Source: Ahaetulla prasina
Lineage: Eukaryota > Chordata > Lepidosauria > Squamata > Colubridae
Direction: 5' to 3'
DNA: 64,000 nt
Assembly: GCF_028640845.1 (NCBI RefSeq)
Contig: NC_080546.1
Span: forward strand, 86,057,257-86,121,256
The notes under the pieces were generated by a model, which saw nothing but the letters and a program-made list of their open reading frames with translations, did no database searches and was not told the origin of the DNA. Of the stretch, positions 1-9,283 are shown piece after piece. The position numbers and the translations under genes are program-made. The stretch's first letter is position 1. Each line of letters starts with the position of its first letter.

Positions 1-370
1 TTCCTGTTTCTGGCATGCATGCACGTGTTGGGAAATGGAAGAGTGTCAATGAAGCCCCCCCCCAGCCTGCCACAAGCCAGTGTATCCCCCCTCCCACCAC
101 TTCTGCGAAGGGAGCATGACCGCTTCCCGGCTGGCATGCCTCTTACCCTGGCGCCAGACGGATGTTCCTCCCCACCCAAGTGGGCTTCTTGCGCAGCCAC
201 AAACCTCCAGCCCATGGCACTGACATGTGTCCACGGTCCAGAGTGCCTGTCTATCTGTGTCTATGTGTATGAGTGTGTTTGTGTGTGTACGTGTTTATGT
301 ATGAGATATTTTTCTCCTTCCTTTCAGGAAAGTGGACCCAGAAAGATGGAAAGAGCTGATAAAGCTACTC
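1..370. other. No recognised feature
   Basis: Mostly unique-looking sequence with a short degenerate GT-rich run near 255-300. Reading frames here show no family resemblance. The L2-like LINE begins at about 371. Confidence 0.5.
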
Positions 371-808
371 ATAACCGCCTGCTGTTACCCTATGCCTCCC
401 ACCGACCCGTACGCTCACACAGAGAGGGCCTTCTCAGGGTGCCGTCCACCAAACAATGTCGGCTGGCGGCCCCCAGGGGCAGGGCCTTCTCTGTTGGAGC
501 TCCTACGCTTTGGAACGAACTTCCCCCTGGTTTACGTCAAGTGCCTGATCTTCGGACTTTTCACCGTGAGCTGAAAACGCACCTATTTATTCAAGCGGGA
601 CTGGCTTAGAAGTTTTACTAAATTTTAACTGGGGCTATTTATATTTTAGGGTTTTAAACTGTTTTAAATTTTGGCCATCTTGTAATATGTTTTGTTTTAG
701 TCTTGTTTTAAAGTGTATATTGTGGATTTTTATTTGGCTGTACACCGCCCTGAGTCCTTCGGGAGAAGGGCGGTATAAAAATCGAATAAAATAAATAAAT
801 AAATAAAT
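371..808 (+). mobile_element. L2-like LINE, 3' end with broken ORF2 C-terminus
   Basis: The frame 371-609 encodes the C-terminal tail of an L2/CR1-group reverse transcriptase polyprotein. Landmarks are ASHRPVRSHREGLLRVPS, LWNELPPGLRQ and LKTHLF, followed by a stop at 607-609. The 3' UTR ends in a hairpin (CCGCCCTGAG...AGAAGGGCGG, about 746-775), then TATAAAAATC and TAAA repeats. The same end recurs at 33.4-34.0 and 45.0-45.2 kb. All upstream RT domains are missing, as expected of a 5'-truncated copy. Confidence 0.85.
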
Positions 809-968
809 TTGTCGTCCTGCTCAACTAACAACTGGGTCATGTTAATTAGTTCCTCATTCAACAGTAGGCAGAAGATTAGTCAGGACCTCTGCTGTTCACA
901 GTAATAAACAAGCTCTTAGCACTTCTAATTGTTTAACAATATCAACAAATAAAAATATTCTTCTCTAT

Positions 969-1690
969 GTTTTATTTATTTATTTATTTTATTTTGTCAC
1001 ACAGTATATATAAGCATAAGCATGAAATAATTATACAGTATATAAGCATTTATATAAGTATGAGTATGTAATAACTATATTAATTGGATATAACAAAAGG
1101 AAACAATAGGACAGGAACAGTAGGCACGTTTGTGCTCTTATGCACGCCCCTTACAGACCTCTTAGGAATGGGGTGAGGTCAATAGTAGACAGTTTTTGGT
1201 TGAAGTTTGGGGATTTTGGGAAGAGACCACAGAGTCAGGTAGTTTATTCCAAGCATTAACAACTCTGTTACTGAAGTCATATTTTCTGCAATCAAGATTG
1301 GAGCAGTTAACATTAAGCTTAAATCTGTTGTGTGCTCGTGTATTGTTGCAATTGAAGCTGAAGTAGTCTTCAACAGGAAGGACATTGTAATAGATGATTC
1401 TATGAGTTAAACTCAGGTCATGTCGAAGACGGCATAGTTCTAAATTTTCTAAACCCAGGATTTCAAGTCTGGTGGCATAAGGTATTTTGTTGTATTCAGA
1501 GGAGTGGAGAACTCTTCTTGTAAAATATTTCTGGACATGTTCAATTGTATTGATGTCAGAAATGTGGTATGGGTTCCAGACAGTCGAGCTGTATTCAAGA
1601 ATTGGTCTAGCAAATGTTTTATATGCTCTGGTTAGTAGTGTAGTGTTTTTGGAGAAGAAGCTACGCTTCTTCTCCAAAAACAAATTATTG
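969..1690 (-). mobile_element. LINE-X (CR1-group), 5'-truncated
   Basis: Read on the minus strand, the coding remnant 1162-1690 contains ARPILEYSSTVWNPYHISD, EHVQKYFTRRVL and RLEILGLENLELCRLRHDL, the post-RT region of a CR1-group LINE. The 3' UTR runs to 969 and ends in TAAA repeats preceded by TGTGACAAAAT. At 1647-1681 the 5' end folds back on itself, which suggests an inversion during insertion. Confidence 0.85.
1647..1681. repeat. Inverted repeat at LINE-X 5' junction
   Basis: TTTTGGAGAAGAAG and CTTCTTCTCCAAAA flank a 5-base spacer (CTACG). Intact X copies read GAAAAGAAGCTACGTAAAATT here, so the right arm is new sequence and not part of the family. Confidence 0.7.
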
Positions 1691-1714
1691 AATTTATTAT
1701 TGAAAACCAAACTC

Positions 1715-1792
1715 AATAGAATAGAATAGAATAGAATAGAATAGAATAGAATAGAATAGAATAGAATAGAATAGAATAGAATAGAATAGAAT
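1715..1792. repeat. (AATAG)n microsatellite
   Basis: About 15 copies of ATAGA/AATAG. It lies directly against the 3' end of a minus-strand LINE-Y (TTTTTTATTGGTCAAG), the position from which LINE-Y tails normally grow. Confidence 0.95.
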
Positions 1793-1838
1793 TTTTTATT
1801 GGTCAAGCGTGATTGGACACACAAGGAATTTGCCTTGC
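1793..1838 (-). mobile_element. LINE-Y 3' terminus, very short fragment
   Basis: In reverse complement it reads AATTCCTTGTGTGTCCAATC, then a GCTTGACC segment, AATAAAAAA and ATTCT repeats. This is the conserved LINE-Y end. Everything upstream is absent. Confidence 0.75.
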
Positions 1839-2045
1839 TACTGGTTCAGACAAACCAGACCGAACCAGGAGCATTTCACCCCTGCTTCAAACATTCCATC
1901 TCAGAATATTCCTACTTTGGTGGGAAGGTAACAGCATTCTGTGTGCCTTAGGCTACAGTCATGTTGGCCACATGAACACAGAAATACCTTCAGACAACGC
2001 TGGCTCCCTCAGTTAAGAAATGGAGATGAGCATGGTCCCCTAGAG

Positions 2046-2809
2046 AAACGGTCACCAACTGGTGGTCCATGAGAAAATTTTGATGGTCTGCAATATTTGC
2101 ATTTTTTATATTGCACTAAATCAGGGGTCCTCAAACTATGGCCCCTGGGACGGATACGTGCAATGAACGCTTGTGTTACTGCAGAGAATCTCCCCCTTTG
2201 GGGTCTTTTTGTGCAGGTCAGAGGGGGGTAGAAATTCCAACTTGGGGTCTGCTTCAACCTCCTGGTGTGGAGCTTTGGGGGAAGGCTGGAGGGAAGCACC
2301 ACTGGTGGCGAAGAGCCAGAGGGCCTTGTTCCAGTGGGACTGCATCATGGCCTGGAACTTGCTGACCATCTCAGTCTGCTGAGCTGCCAGATGCCGGTAC
2401 CTGGCCTTGCACTCCCTCAGGTCTTCCCTCTGCTTGGAAAGCCTATGCTCGTAGTCCTCAATGAGGTGCTTCTGCTGTGCCTCCTTCTCGGCCAGATCCA
2501 ATTTGAACTGAGCCAGCTGTTTTGCCAACTCTTTCTCGTGGTGGCTGCTTAGCTCCAGAAACTGCTTCCTGTTGGGGCCCTAAGGAGCCCCGGCGGGGAG
2601 GCGAAAAGTGGCTGGGAGGGGAGGGGTGAGTAGAGGCTGGCGAGGCACCCCTCAACCTGAGTGACATCAAGTTGGCCACGCCCACCCAATCACATGACCG
2701 CCTAGCCACATCCACCCAGCCAGTCACTAGGCAGATCATATTAGTGGTCCACAGGATTTAAAATTATGAATTTAGTGGTCCCTGAGGTCCGAAAGGTTGG
2801 GGACCCCTG
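2046..2809 (-). mobile_element. Non-autonomous hAT transposon carrying a coiled-coil exon
   Basis: The ends form imperfect terminal inverted repeats: AAACGGTCACCAACTGGTGG at 2046, and CAGGGGTCCCCAACCTTTCG as the reverse complement at 2809. An exact 8-bp target duplication CCCTAGAG (2038-2045, 2810-2817) is diagnostic of hAT transposition. No transposase frame is present. The interior contains an exon-like coding block on the minus strand (2136-2579). A second copy of the element with the same cargo lies at 40742-41530. Confidence 0.9.
2136..2579 (-). pseudogene. Captured coiled-coil protein exon inside hAT
   Basis: A frame open for about 145 codons starts just after a splice-acceptor-like sequence (CTCCTTAG|GGCCCC in minus-strand reading). 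It encodes a charged heptad-like stretch including KQLAQFKLDLAEKEAQQKHL and DYEHRLSKQREDLRECKARY, then QAMMQSHWNK. Composition and periodicity suggest an alpha-helical coiled coil. I do not recognise the source gene. The second hAT copy encodes the same peptide with one in-frame stop, so the cargo was present in the element's ancestor. Confidence 0.65.
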
Positions 2810-2974
2810 CCCTAGAGTCAGACGCAACTGGACAGTGGAAACCTTTAACTTTACCTTATAGATATCGCCGAAAGAAGACCTATGTCATTTATAGAAAACC
2901 ATTCCAACCATTGTAAAAATATTCTGTAATAGCGTCTTTGAAATGCATAATTCAGTTTTTATTTTTATTTTTTT

Positions 2975-3228
2975 TGCATTTATATTCCACCCTTCTCCAA
3001 AGACTCAGGGCGGCTTACACTATGTTAGCAATAGTCTCATCCTATTTGTATATTTATATACAAAGTCAACTTATTGCCCCCAACAATCTGGGTCCTCATT
3101 TTACCTACCTTATAAAGGATGGAAGGCTGAGTCAACCTTGGGCCTGGTGGGGCTTGAACCTGCAATAATTGCAGGCAGCTGCTGTTAATAACAGACTGTC
3201 TTACCAGTTTGAGCCACAGAGGCTCAGG
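2975..3228 (-). mobile_element. SINE-A (tRNA-derived, L2-like tail)
   Basis: In reverse complement it has a tRNA-like head ending in a B-box-like GGTTCAAG-C motif. A body follows (TTGACTCAGCCTTCCATCCT, GGTAAAATGAGGACCCAGAT, TTGTTGGGGGCAATAAG), then a 3' hairpin GCCGCCCTGAGTC...GGAGAAGGG. This copy is fairly diverged. Confidence 0.85.
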
Positions 3229-4074
3229 TGTTTAGATGTTCTTTCCCAAGACTTGGAATATGTTCATAAATTGTTGGTGTGACTCCTACTCACCTCTTCT
3301 TATTTTGGTAGCTGTGTGTCAAACATTTTTTTTTTAATTAAGCAAACAAAATAAAAAATCTCTGTTAAAATAAATCCCAGCAGCTCGGCAAAATAAATAA
3401 ATAAATAGGCTAAACTTTTCAACCATTAGTATACAATTAATTGCAGAATATTTGAAGCATGCTGAAACAAATGTCATTAAACCCTTACATTATATCAAAC
3501 AAACAAATAATTCCCAGCAGTTTAGACAAAGTTATGTTGATTATAATCTACTAGCATACACATGAAACATGCAACATTGCAGATACACTGCGCTGAACAC
3601 AATCAAATTGTTGATTCTGAAGTTCTGAAAATGAAAACATTTAAATATATTCTAGATGCCCCTGAAAAAAATAATAATAATGTTTGTCATTCATAACTTG
3701 ATCTGAAAGCTCGATTACTTGCAAGTAATCAAGCTTTCGGATTATTCATAACATAAAGTTTTCTATCAAATGCCATTAAACTGATACTCTTGAATGGATA
3801 GGGAAAAGAAAAGCAGCTGAAATCTTTGTGTTTATCTTAATAGCAAATTAAGATGTGCTCTAATATTAAAAAGCAATTGGAAAATCAAATTAGGTTACTA
3901 ATGAGATATTTAGGAAGATTAATATGGAAGATTATTTGGAAACAAGAGAGAAATGTTGCTTTCTAAGCAATTATGCAACTTGCAAAATTGGTTTGGTTGT
4001 CCTCCCTCCTCTTCCCTTTCCTTCTCTAATGGTAAGAGTTAAAGAAATTTCAAATAAACTTAATATAGATAGAT
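3229..4074. other. No recognised feature
   Basis: AT-rich sequence with scattered short A-runs and AAATAAATAAAT. The only structure I see is a hairpin near 3702-3740 (CTGAAAGCTCGATTACTTGC against GCAAGTAATCAAGCTTTCGG). No coding or repeat-family match. Confidence 0.5.
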
Positions 4075-4100
4075 AGAATTCTTTATTGGCCAAGTGTGGT

Positions 4101-4143
<43 letters not shown>

Positions 4144-5145
4144 TTTTGTCACAACATTATACAAAAAGATTATATAGTATATAAACATATATATGAGTAA
4201 ATGTTAGGAGGTATAAGCATATATATATATAGGAAGAAGAAAAGAAAAACAATAGGACAGGAACGGTAGGCACGTTTGTGCGCTTATACACGCCCCTTAT
4301 GGTCCTCTTAGGAATGGGGTGAGGTCCATAGTTGAAAGTTTTTGGTTAAAGCTTTTAGGATTATGGGAAGAGACCACAGAGTCAGGTAAAGTATTCCAAG
4401 CACTGATGATTCTGTTACAGAAGTCGTATTTTCTGCAATCTAGATTAAAGCGGTTAACATTAAGTTTAAATCTATTGGTTGCCCTTGTATTATTGCAATT
4501 AAAGCTGAAGTAGTCTTTGACAGGAAGGACATTACAATAGATGATTCTGTGAGTTAAACTTAGGTCTTGTTGAAGGCGACGGAGTTCCAAGTTTTCTAAG
4601 CCTAGGATTGGACAACAAGGAATTTGTCTTTGGTGCATATGCTCTCAGTGTACATAAAAAGAGAAGATACATTCGACAAGAATCATAAGGTACAACACTT
4701 AATGATAGTCATAGGGTACAAATAAGCAATCGAATCATACTAGGAAACAATCAATATAAATCGTAAGGATACAGCAACAAGTTACAATCATTACAGTTTG
4801 ACAGTGTTGAGGGATTTATTTGTTTAGCAGAGTGATGGCGTTCAGGAAAAAACTGTTCTTATGTCTAGTTGTTCTGGTGTGCAGTGCTCTATAGCATCAT
4901 TTTGAGGGTAGGAGTTGAAACAGTTTATGTCCTGGATGTGAGGAATCTGTAAATATTTTCACAGCCCTCTTCTTGACTCGTGCAGTATACAGCTCTCCAA
5001 TGGAAGGCAGGTTGGTAGCCACTGATTTTTCTGCAGTTCTAATGATCCTCTGAAGTCTGTGTCTGTCTTGTTGGGTTGTAAAACCAATCCAGGAAGTTAT
5101 GGAAGTGTAGATGACAGAGTCAATAATTCCTTTGTATGTTGGACT
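4075..5145 (-). mobile_element. LINE-Y interrupted by LINE-X
   Basis: 4078-4099 is the LINE-Y tail (TTTATTGGCCAAGTGTGG) and 4606-5145 resumes with GATTGGACAACAAGGAATTT and the coding part. The minus-strand remnant reads GIIDSVIYTSITSW, RLQRIIRTAEKS, LPSIGELYTARVKKRAVKIF and HPGHKLFQLLP. The terminal microsatellite here is short (GATA/GAATT). Confidence 0.85.
4100..4605 (-). mobile_element. LINE-X inserted in LINE-Y
   Basis: The TTTA tail at 4100-4146 is followed by the LINE-X 3' UTR and the C-terminal coding region (LGLENLELRRLQQDLSLTHR, CRKYDFCNRIISAWNTLPDS) on the minus strand. The 5' end abuts LINE-Y at GATTGG, so X arrived after Y. Confidence 0.85.
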
Positions 5146-5654
5146 GAGTTATGTGCAGCCTGTTAGTTTTACTTTAAAATCAACTCCTTGTGTTATAGGA
5201 ATATACCACCAGATATGAAAAGTATAGAAAAGAAATTTGCATAAATTGAGTCTGATCTGATTAGAACGCTTAGCTTTGTTGGAGGCAATCCAACTCTTTT
5301 TTAAAAAAAAAAAAAAATCAGAAACTTGATTCAACTCAGTTTAGATATCCCAACTGATTTAAACCAGAGGTTTAAAAATGCATGTTTTGCAATAGGCTGA
5401 CTCAAACCAAGACTAGTTAAACAAAATTTGTCACTCCAAAATCTGTCTCAGTCCAGAAAGTTCATTTTGCAAAATTACTAATTTCTTACAGATTGGTGTA
5501 CAATCAATATATAATAGAGTAATCAAAATTCCAAAGTTCCTGAAATTATGAAGGGAGGACGAGGAGAAGGAGGAGGAGGAGGAGGAGGAGGAAGAGGAGG
5601 AGAAGGCTGATTGTTTGGAAGATCTAGAATATCAACTGTTGTAAATCCTTCTCC
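5146..5654. other. No recognised gene; short A-run and (GGA)n
   Basis: Unique-looking AT-rich sequence. It has an A14 run near 5304 and a (GGA)n tract at about 5561-5605. Frames in this stretch are short and compositionally biased. Confidence 0.5.
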
Positions 5655-5776
5655 TGAAGAGGGGAGGGAATGGAGATTTTGCAGCATCCTTCCCCTGCCA
5701 CGCCCACCAAGCCACACCATGCCCATCAAGCCACGCCCACAGAACCGGTAGTAAACCCATTTGAATTCCGCCACTG
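5655..5776 (-). mobile_element. Fragment of hAT family with 'ACTACCGGTTCTGTGGGCGTGG' end
   Basis: The reverse complement matches the left end of the elements at 30721 and 6380. It has a TGG...GGAATTCAAATGGGTTT terminus, then TACTACCGGTTCTGTGGGCG and one unit of GATGCTGCAAAATCTCCATT. The right half is missing. Confidence 0.75.
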
Positions 5777-6379
5777 GTTTCATTGCCTTGCACAAATTGC
5801 AATTTCCACATTGAGGAGTAGGCGCAGCACGAATTTCTTTCATCTTAATGACTTCTGCCATCCAACCTTGAACTCATTACCTCCTCTGGAACAAGCAAAT
5901 TACATTCAGCATGAAACAGCATAGAGACCATTATTTTGATGTGTCCAGGCACTTCCCCGCCTTCCAAGATTCTCCATAATCAGAAGAAAGGAATTAGCCC
6001 TGCTCCACAGTGATAATATATCAAAATTACCTCCACCCATTTACCAAAGAGGCAGCAGTCAATAAACAGGCCTTCTTCAAAAACCAGTATCCTTGGAACT
6101 ACCTATTAATTTTAATTATAACCAAACACCACCGACAAAGGCAATCATTTCTGGCTGGCTCTGTAGAATTAATGTGAAAGTTGAAATCAGATTTGCCATT
6201 CTCCTCAGTTTGGGGGGGGGGGAGAAAGAAATTATAATAACTGAGATGAGATCTTAGCATTTTATCTAATATTCTGCTGGACCTTTGTCGCTGCGCCCGT
6301 GAGTCGGGTCTTAGAGTAAATGCTATGTTTTAAAAAATAGTTTTCTTTAAAAAAAGAACATTTTGTATGGCTGCGACTG
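5777..6379. other. No recognised feature
   Basis: Unique-looking sequence with a G10 run near 6212. No convincing frame or repeat-family similarity. Confidence 0.45.
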
Positions 6380-7103
6380 CAGTGGTGGGATTCAAATTTC
6401 TTTTACTACTGGTTCTGTGGGCGTGGCTTGGTGGGCGTGGCTTGGCTTGGCTTGGCTTGGTAGGAGTGGCAAGGGAAGGATACTGCAAAATCTCCATTCC
6501 CTCTCCACTCCTGGGGGAAAGATACTGCAAAATCTCCATTCCCTCCCCACTCCAGGGGAAAGATACTGCAAAATCTCCATTCCCTCCCCACTCCTGGGGG
6601 AAAGATACTGCAAAATCTCCATTCCCTCCCCACTCCAGGGGAAAGATACTGCAAAATCTCCATTTCCTCCCCACTCCAGGGGAAAGATACTGCAAAAATC
6701 TCCATTCCCTCCCCACTCCAGGGGGAAGGATATTGCAAAATCTCCATTCCCTCCCCACTCCGGGGGGAAAGATACTGCAAAATCTCCATTCCCTCCCCAC
6801 TCCTGGGGGAAAGATACTGCAAAATCTCCATTCCCTCCCCACTCCGGGGGGAAGGATATTGCAAAATCTCCATTCCCTCTCCACTCCGGGGGGAAAGATA
6901 CTGCAAAATCTCCATTTCCTCCCCACTCCAGGGGAAGATTACTGCAAAATCCTCATTTCCTCCCGATCAGCTGGGAACTGGGAGGCAGAGAATAGATGGG
7001 GGCGGAGCCAGTCAGAATTTTTTACTATCAGTTCTCCGAACTACTCAAAATTTCCGCTACCGGTTCTCCAGAACTGGTCAGAACCTGCTGAAACCCATCT
7101 CTG
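6380..7103 (+). mobile_element. hAT element with internal minisatellite expansion
   Basis: The left end is CAGTGGTGGGATTCAAATTT and the right end GAAACCCATCTCTG, inverted as in the 276-bp element at 30721-30996. Between them a single ancestral unit has expanded to about 12 copies. The flanking 8-mers no longer match, so the target duplication is decayed or lost. Confidence 0.8.
6470..6960. repeat. Minisatellite, ~41-42 bp unit, ~12 copies
   Basis: Each unit holds GATACTGCAAAATCTCCATT, then CCCTCCCCACTCC and a G-run of 4-6. Units vary in the G-run (GGGG to GGGGGG), in CCCTCCCC versus CCCTCTCC, and in one A-run. The unit occurs three times at 42.06-42.19 kb and once at 30.8 kb in related elements. 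The unit length is near but not a multiple of 3, so the frames that run through it are not informative. Confidence 0.95.
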
Positions 7104-7203
7104 CTGAGTAGTGTTCCTGGTTCCTATAGTCTGCAATTTCTTCCTTTGGAAATCCATTCCTACTCCCCCACCATTCCAAGGGTGTTCATCCCAAATTGTA
7201 TAG

Positions 7204-7300
7204 CTAAAAGTCTGCCGAGATTCTCCGTCATCCAGGTCATGGTTGTCCCAAAAGTGAACCTTTGGGAAAACCACAACTTGGATGACTGAGAATCTCTTTG
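7204..7300. repeat. Inverted repeat of a retroelement 3' end (Penelope-like?)
   Basis: GAGATTCTCCGTCATCCAGG and TGGATGACTGAGAATCTC form the outer parts of a roughly 40-base fold-back, with TTGTCCCAAAAG against CTTTGGGAAAACC inside. The same sequence in single orientation follows GAAACGTCTTCAA at 31.9 kb. I infer a Penelope-like terminus, but the family assignment is weak. Confidence 0.5.
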
Positions 7301-7310
7301 TTGTTGTTGT

Positions 7311-7605
7311 TAGTTCTGAAGTCGTGTCTGACCCATCGCGATCCCATGGACAACGTTCCTCCAGGCCTTCCTATCCTCTACCATCCCCCAGAGTCCATTT
7401 AAGCTCCTGCCGACTGCTTCAGTGACTCCATCCAGCCACCTCGTTCTCTATCGTCCCCTTCTTCTTTTGCCCTCAATCTTTCCCAGCATTAGGCTCTTCT
7501 CCAGGGAGTCCTACTTCCTCATTAGATGGCCAAAGTATTTCAGTTTCATCTTCAGGATCTGGCCTTCAAAGAGCAGTCAGTGTCGATCTCCTCTAGGACT
7601 GCTGA
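7311..7605 (-). mobile_element. BovB (RTE-clade) LINE fragment
   Basis: The minus-strand sequence matches the 3' coding region of BovB that I know from ruminants: CTTTGGCCATCTAATGAGGA, a GGGAGAAGAGCCTAATGCTG-type segment, GGTGGCTGGATGGAGTCACT and CATGGGATCGCGATGGGTCA. BovB is an RTE-clade LINE shared by squamates and ruminants. The copy is short and diverged, without a usable frame. Confidence 0.85.
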
Positions 7606-8282
7606 CTAATGTTTTCATAGGAGGTTTCTCCCCTCCTGGTCTCCTCATTTTCCCACCATGCTAATTACAACTTTGACAGTCTTAAAGTTGATATTTTTCC
7701 ACCGCAACTTTAGGAAGAACACTGTAAAATATATGATGATGCAGTATTTCCTACCAAGAGTAAAACAAGTAGGTCATTTATCTTCCTTCCCTTCCCATTT
7801 TGGATGCTTTCTAGAAACTTAAAAAAATCAGATCTCAGTTAGGTTTAATTCCATTAAAGGATTATTTGTTTTGCAGACTTAAAAAGCCTATTTTTTTTAA
7901 AAAAAAAGGGGGGGGACTGTGAAAAGATTTTTTTTTTAAAGTAAAGTTTCAAAAATTAGCATTTTACTTCAGAATAGCACCATTGGTTTTCTTTTTATTT
8001 TGTCAACACGCCGGCATAATGAAGTTTGCAATTTAGTACGGCATTTTAGAATGCCATTTTGCTACTGTTTACTGTATTACAATGCCATAATAATGCGGTA
8101 CATAATTTAATGTACTCAGCATATCGTAGCAGGCTGTCGCTCTTTTTGGATATTAGGGGTTGATCTATTGCAATATTAACTCTATCGATGCCCCAAATTG
8201 GTTTAGGGCAAACAGGTGGCAATATTTCCTAACATGCAAGCATAGTAGGCAAATGGAAACATTAACTCCAATGCTCTTTCAC
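7606..8282. other. No recognised feature
   Basis: AT-rich, with poly-A/poly-T and a G7 run around 7890-7930. No gene or family match. Confidence 0.45.
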
Positions 8283-8341
8283 ACAATAATGATTTGTGTG
8301 AATTTTGAATGTCTGCACAATTCTTTTTTTTTAATCCAAAC

Positions 8342-9224
8342 ACACTTGGATTATTTATTTATTTGTTTATTTATTTGTCAACAAGTACAAGGAAACAAGT
8401 AACGGTATAAACGTAGACATGGACACATGAAAAAAAAATTGGCACAAATAAAAGGAGATAAATAGGCAAAACGTAGCCATAAACACATAGAATGATTACA
8501 TATAATTGGGAACAGTAGGACAGAGATGGTAGGCACGCTGGTGCGCTTATGCACGTCCCAGACACAGACTTCAGAGGATAATTAGAACTGCAGAAAAAAT
8601 AATTGCTACCAACCTGCCTTCCATTGAGGACCTGTATACTGCACGAATCAAGAAGAGGGCCGTAAAAATATTTACAGATCCCTCACATCCTGGACATAAA
8701 CTGTTTCAACTCCTACCCTCAAAATGATGCTATAGAGCACTGCACACCAGAACAACTAGACACAAGAACAGTTTTTTCCCGAAGGCCATCACTCTGCTAA
8801 ACAAATAATTCCCTCAACACTCTCAAACTATTTACTAAATCTGCACTACTATTAATCTTCTCATCGTTCCCATCGCCAATCTCTTTCCACTTATGACTGT
8901 ATGACTGTAACTTTGTTGCTGGCGATCCTTATGATTTATATTGGTATATTGACTATCATTTGTGTTGTAAATGTTGTACCTTGATGAAGGTATCTTTTCT
9001 TTTATGTTCAATGAGAGCATATGAACCAAGACAAATTCCTTGTGTGTCCAATCACACTTGGCCAATAAAAAATTCTATTCTATTCTATTCGTTAGGGACC
9101 TCTTAAGAAAAAGGTCCACCGTAGATAGTTTAAGGTAAAAGGTATGGGGATTAGAGAGACTAACAACAGGATCAGGTAGAGTGTTCCAGACATTTACTAC
9201 TCTATTGCAGAAGTTGTATTTCCG
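8342..9224 (-). mobile_element. LINE-Z, unit 1, split by LINE-Y
   Basis: 8342-8560 is the LINE-Z 3' UTR (TTATTTGTCAACAAGTACAA through GGTGCGCTTATGCAC). 9091-9224 continues with TTAGGGACCTCTTAAG and the last codons of the ORF (minus strand: NRVVNVWNTLPDPVVSLSNP). The plus-strand LINE-Y lies between them. Confidence 0.85.
8562..9090 (+). mobile_element. LINE-Y, unit 1
   Basis: A C-terminal coding remnant (LQRIIRTAEKIIATNLPSI, EDLYTARIKKRAVKIF, NSFFPKAITLLNK stop) is followed by the 3' UTR and CACTTGGCCAATAAAAAATT with ATTCT repeats. It is inserted in LINE-Z. Confidence 0.9.
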
Positions 9225-9283
9225 ACAATAATGATTTGTGTGAATTTTGAATGTCTGCACAATTCTTTTTTTTTAATCCAAGC

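Larger units (their letters stand above)
1908..2856 (+). mobile_element. Sauria SINE 3' half, split by a hAT insertion
   Basis: 1908-2045 holds TTTGGTGGGAAGGTAACAGC and the GGCCACATGA...CAGACAACGCTGGCTC core. 2810-2856 holds the BovB-type end (GTCAGACGCAACTGGACAG, then AACCTTTAACTTTACC). The intervening 764 bases are a hAT element flanked by CCCTAGAG. The tRNA-derived head is missing. Compare the complete copy at 38944-39294. Confidence 0.85.

Noticed and set aside
19..609. 196-codon frame near the left edge as a complete gene
   Set aside because: Only the last 80 codons match a known family (the L2-like LINE C-terminus). The N-terminal part runs through GT-rich DNA without resemblance to anything.
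6470..6960. Possible CRISPR-like array of regular repeats
   Set aside because: There are no distinct spacers. The whole 41-bp unit repeats head to tail, inside a transposable element of a vertebrate.
6330..7107. Frames of 169-246 codons with repeated 'AKSPFPPHS' or 'NGDFAVSF' motifs
   Set aside because: The repeats come from the hAT minisatellite. The motif shifts frame with each change in G-run length, and all three frames give similar lengths, so there is no evidence for coding.
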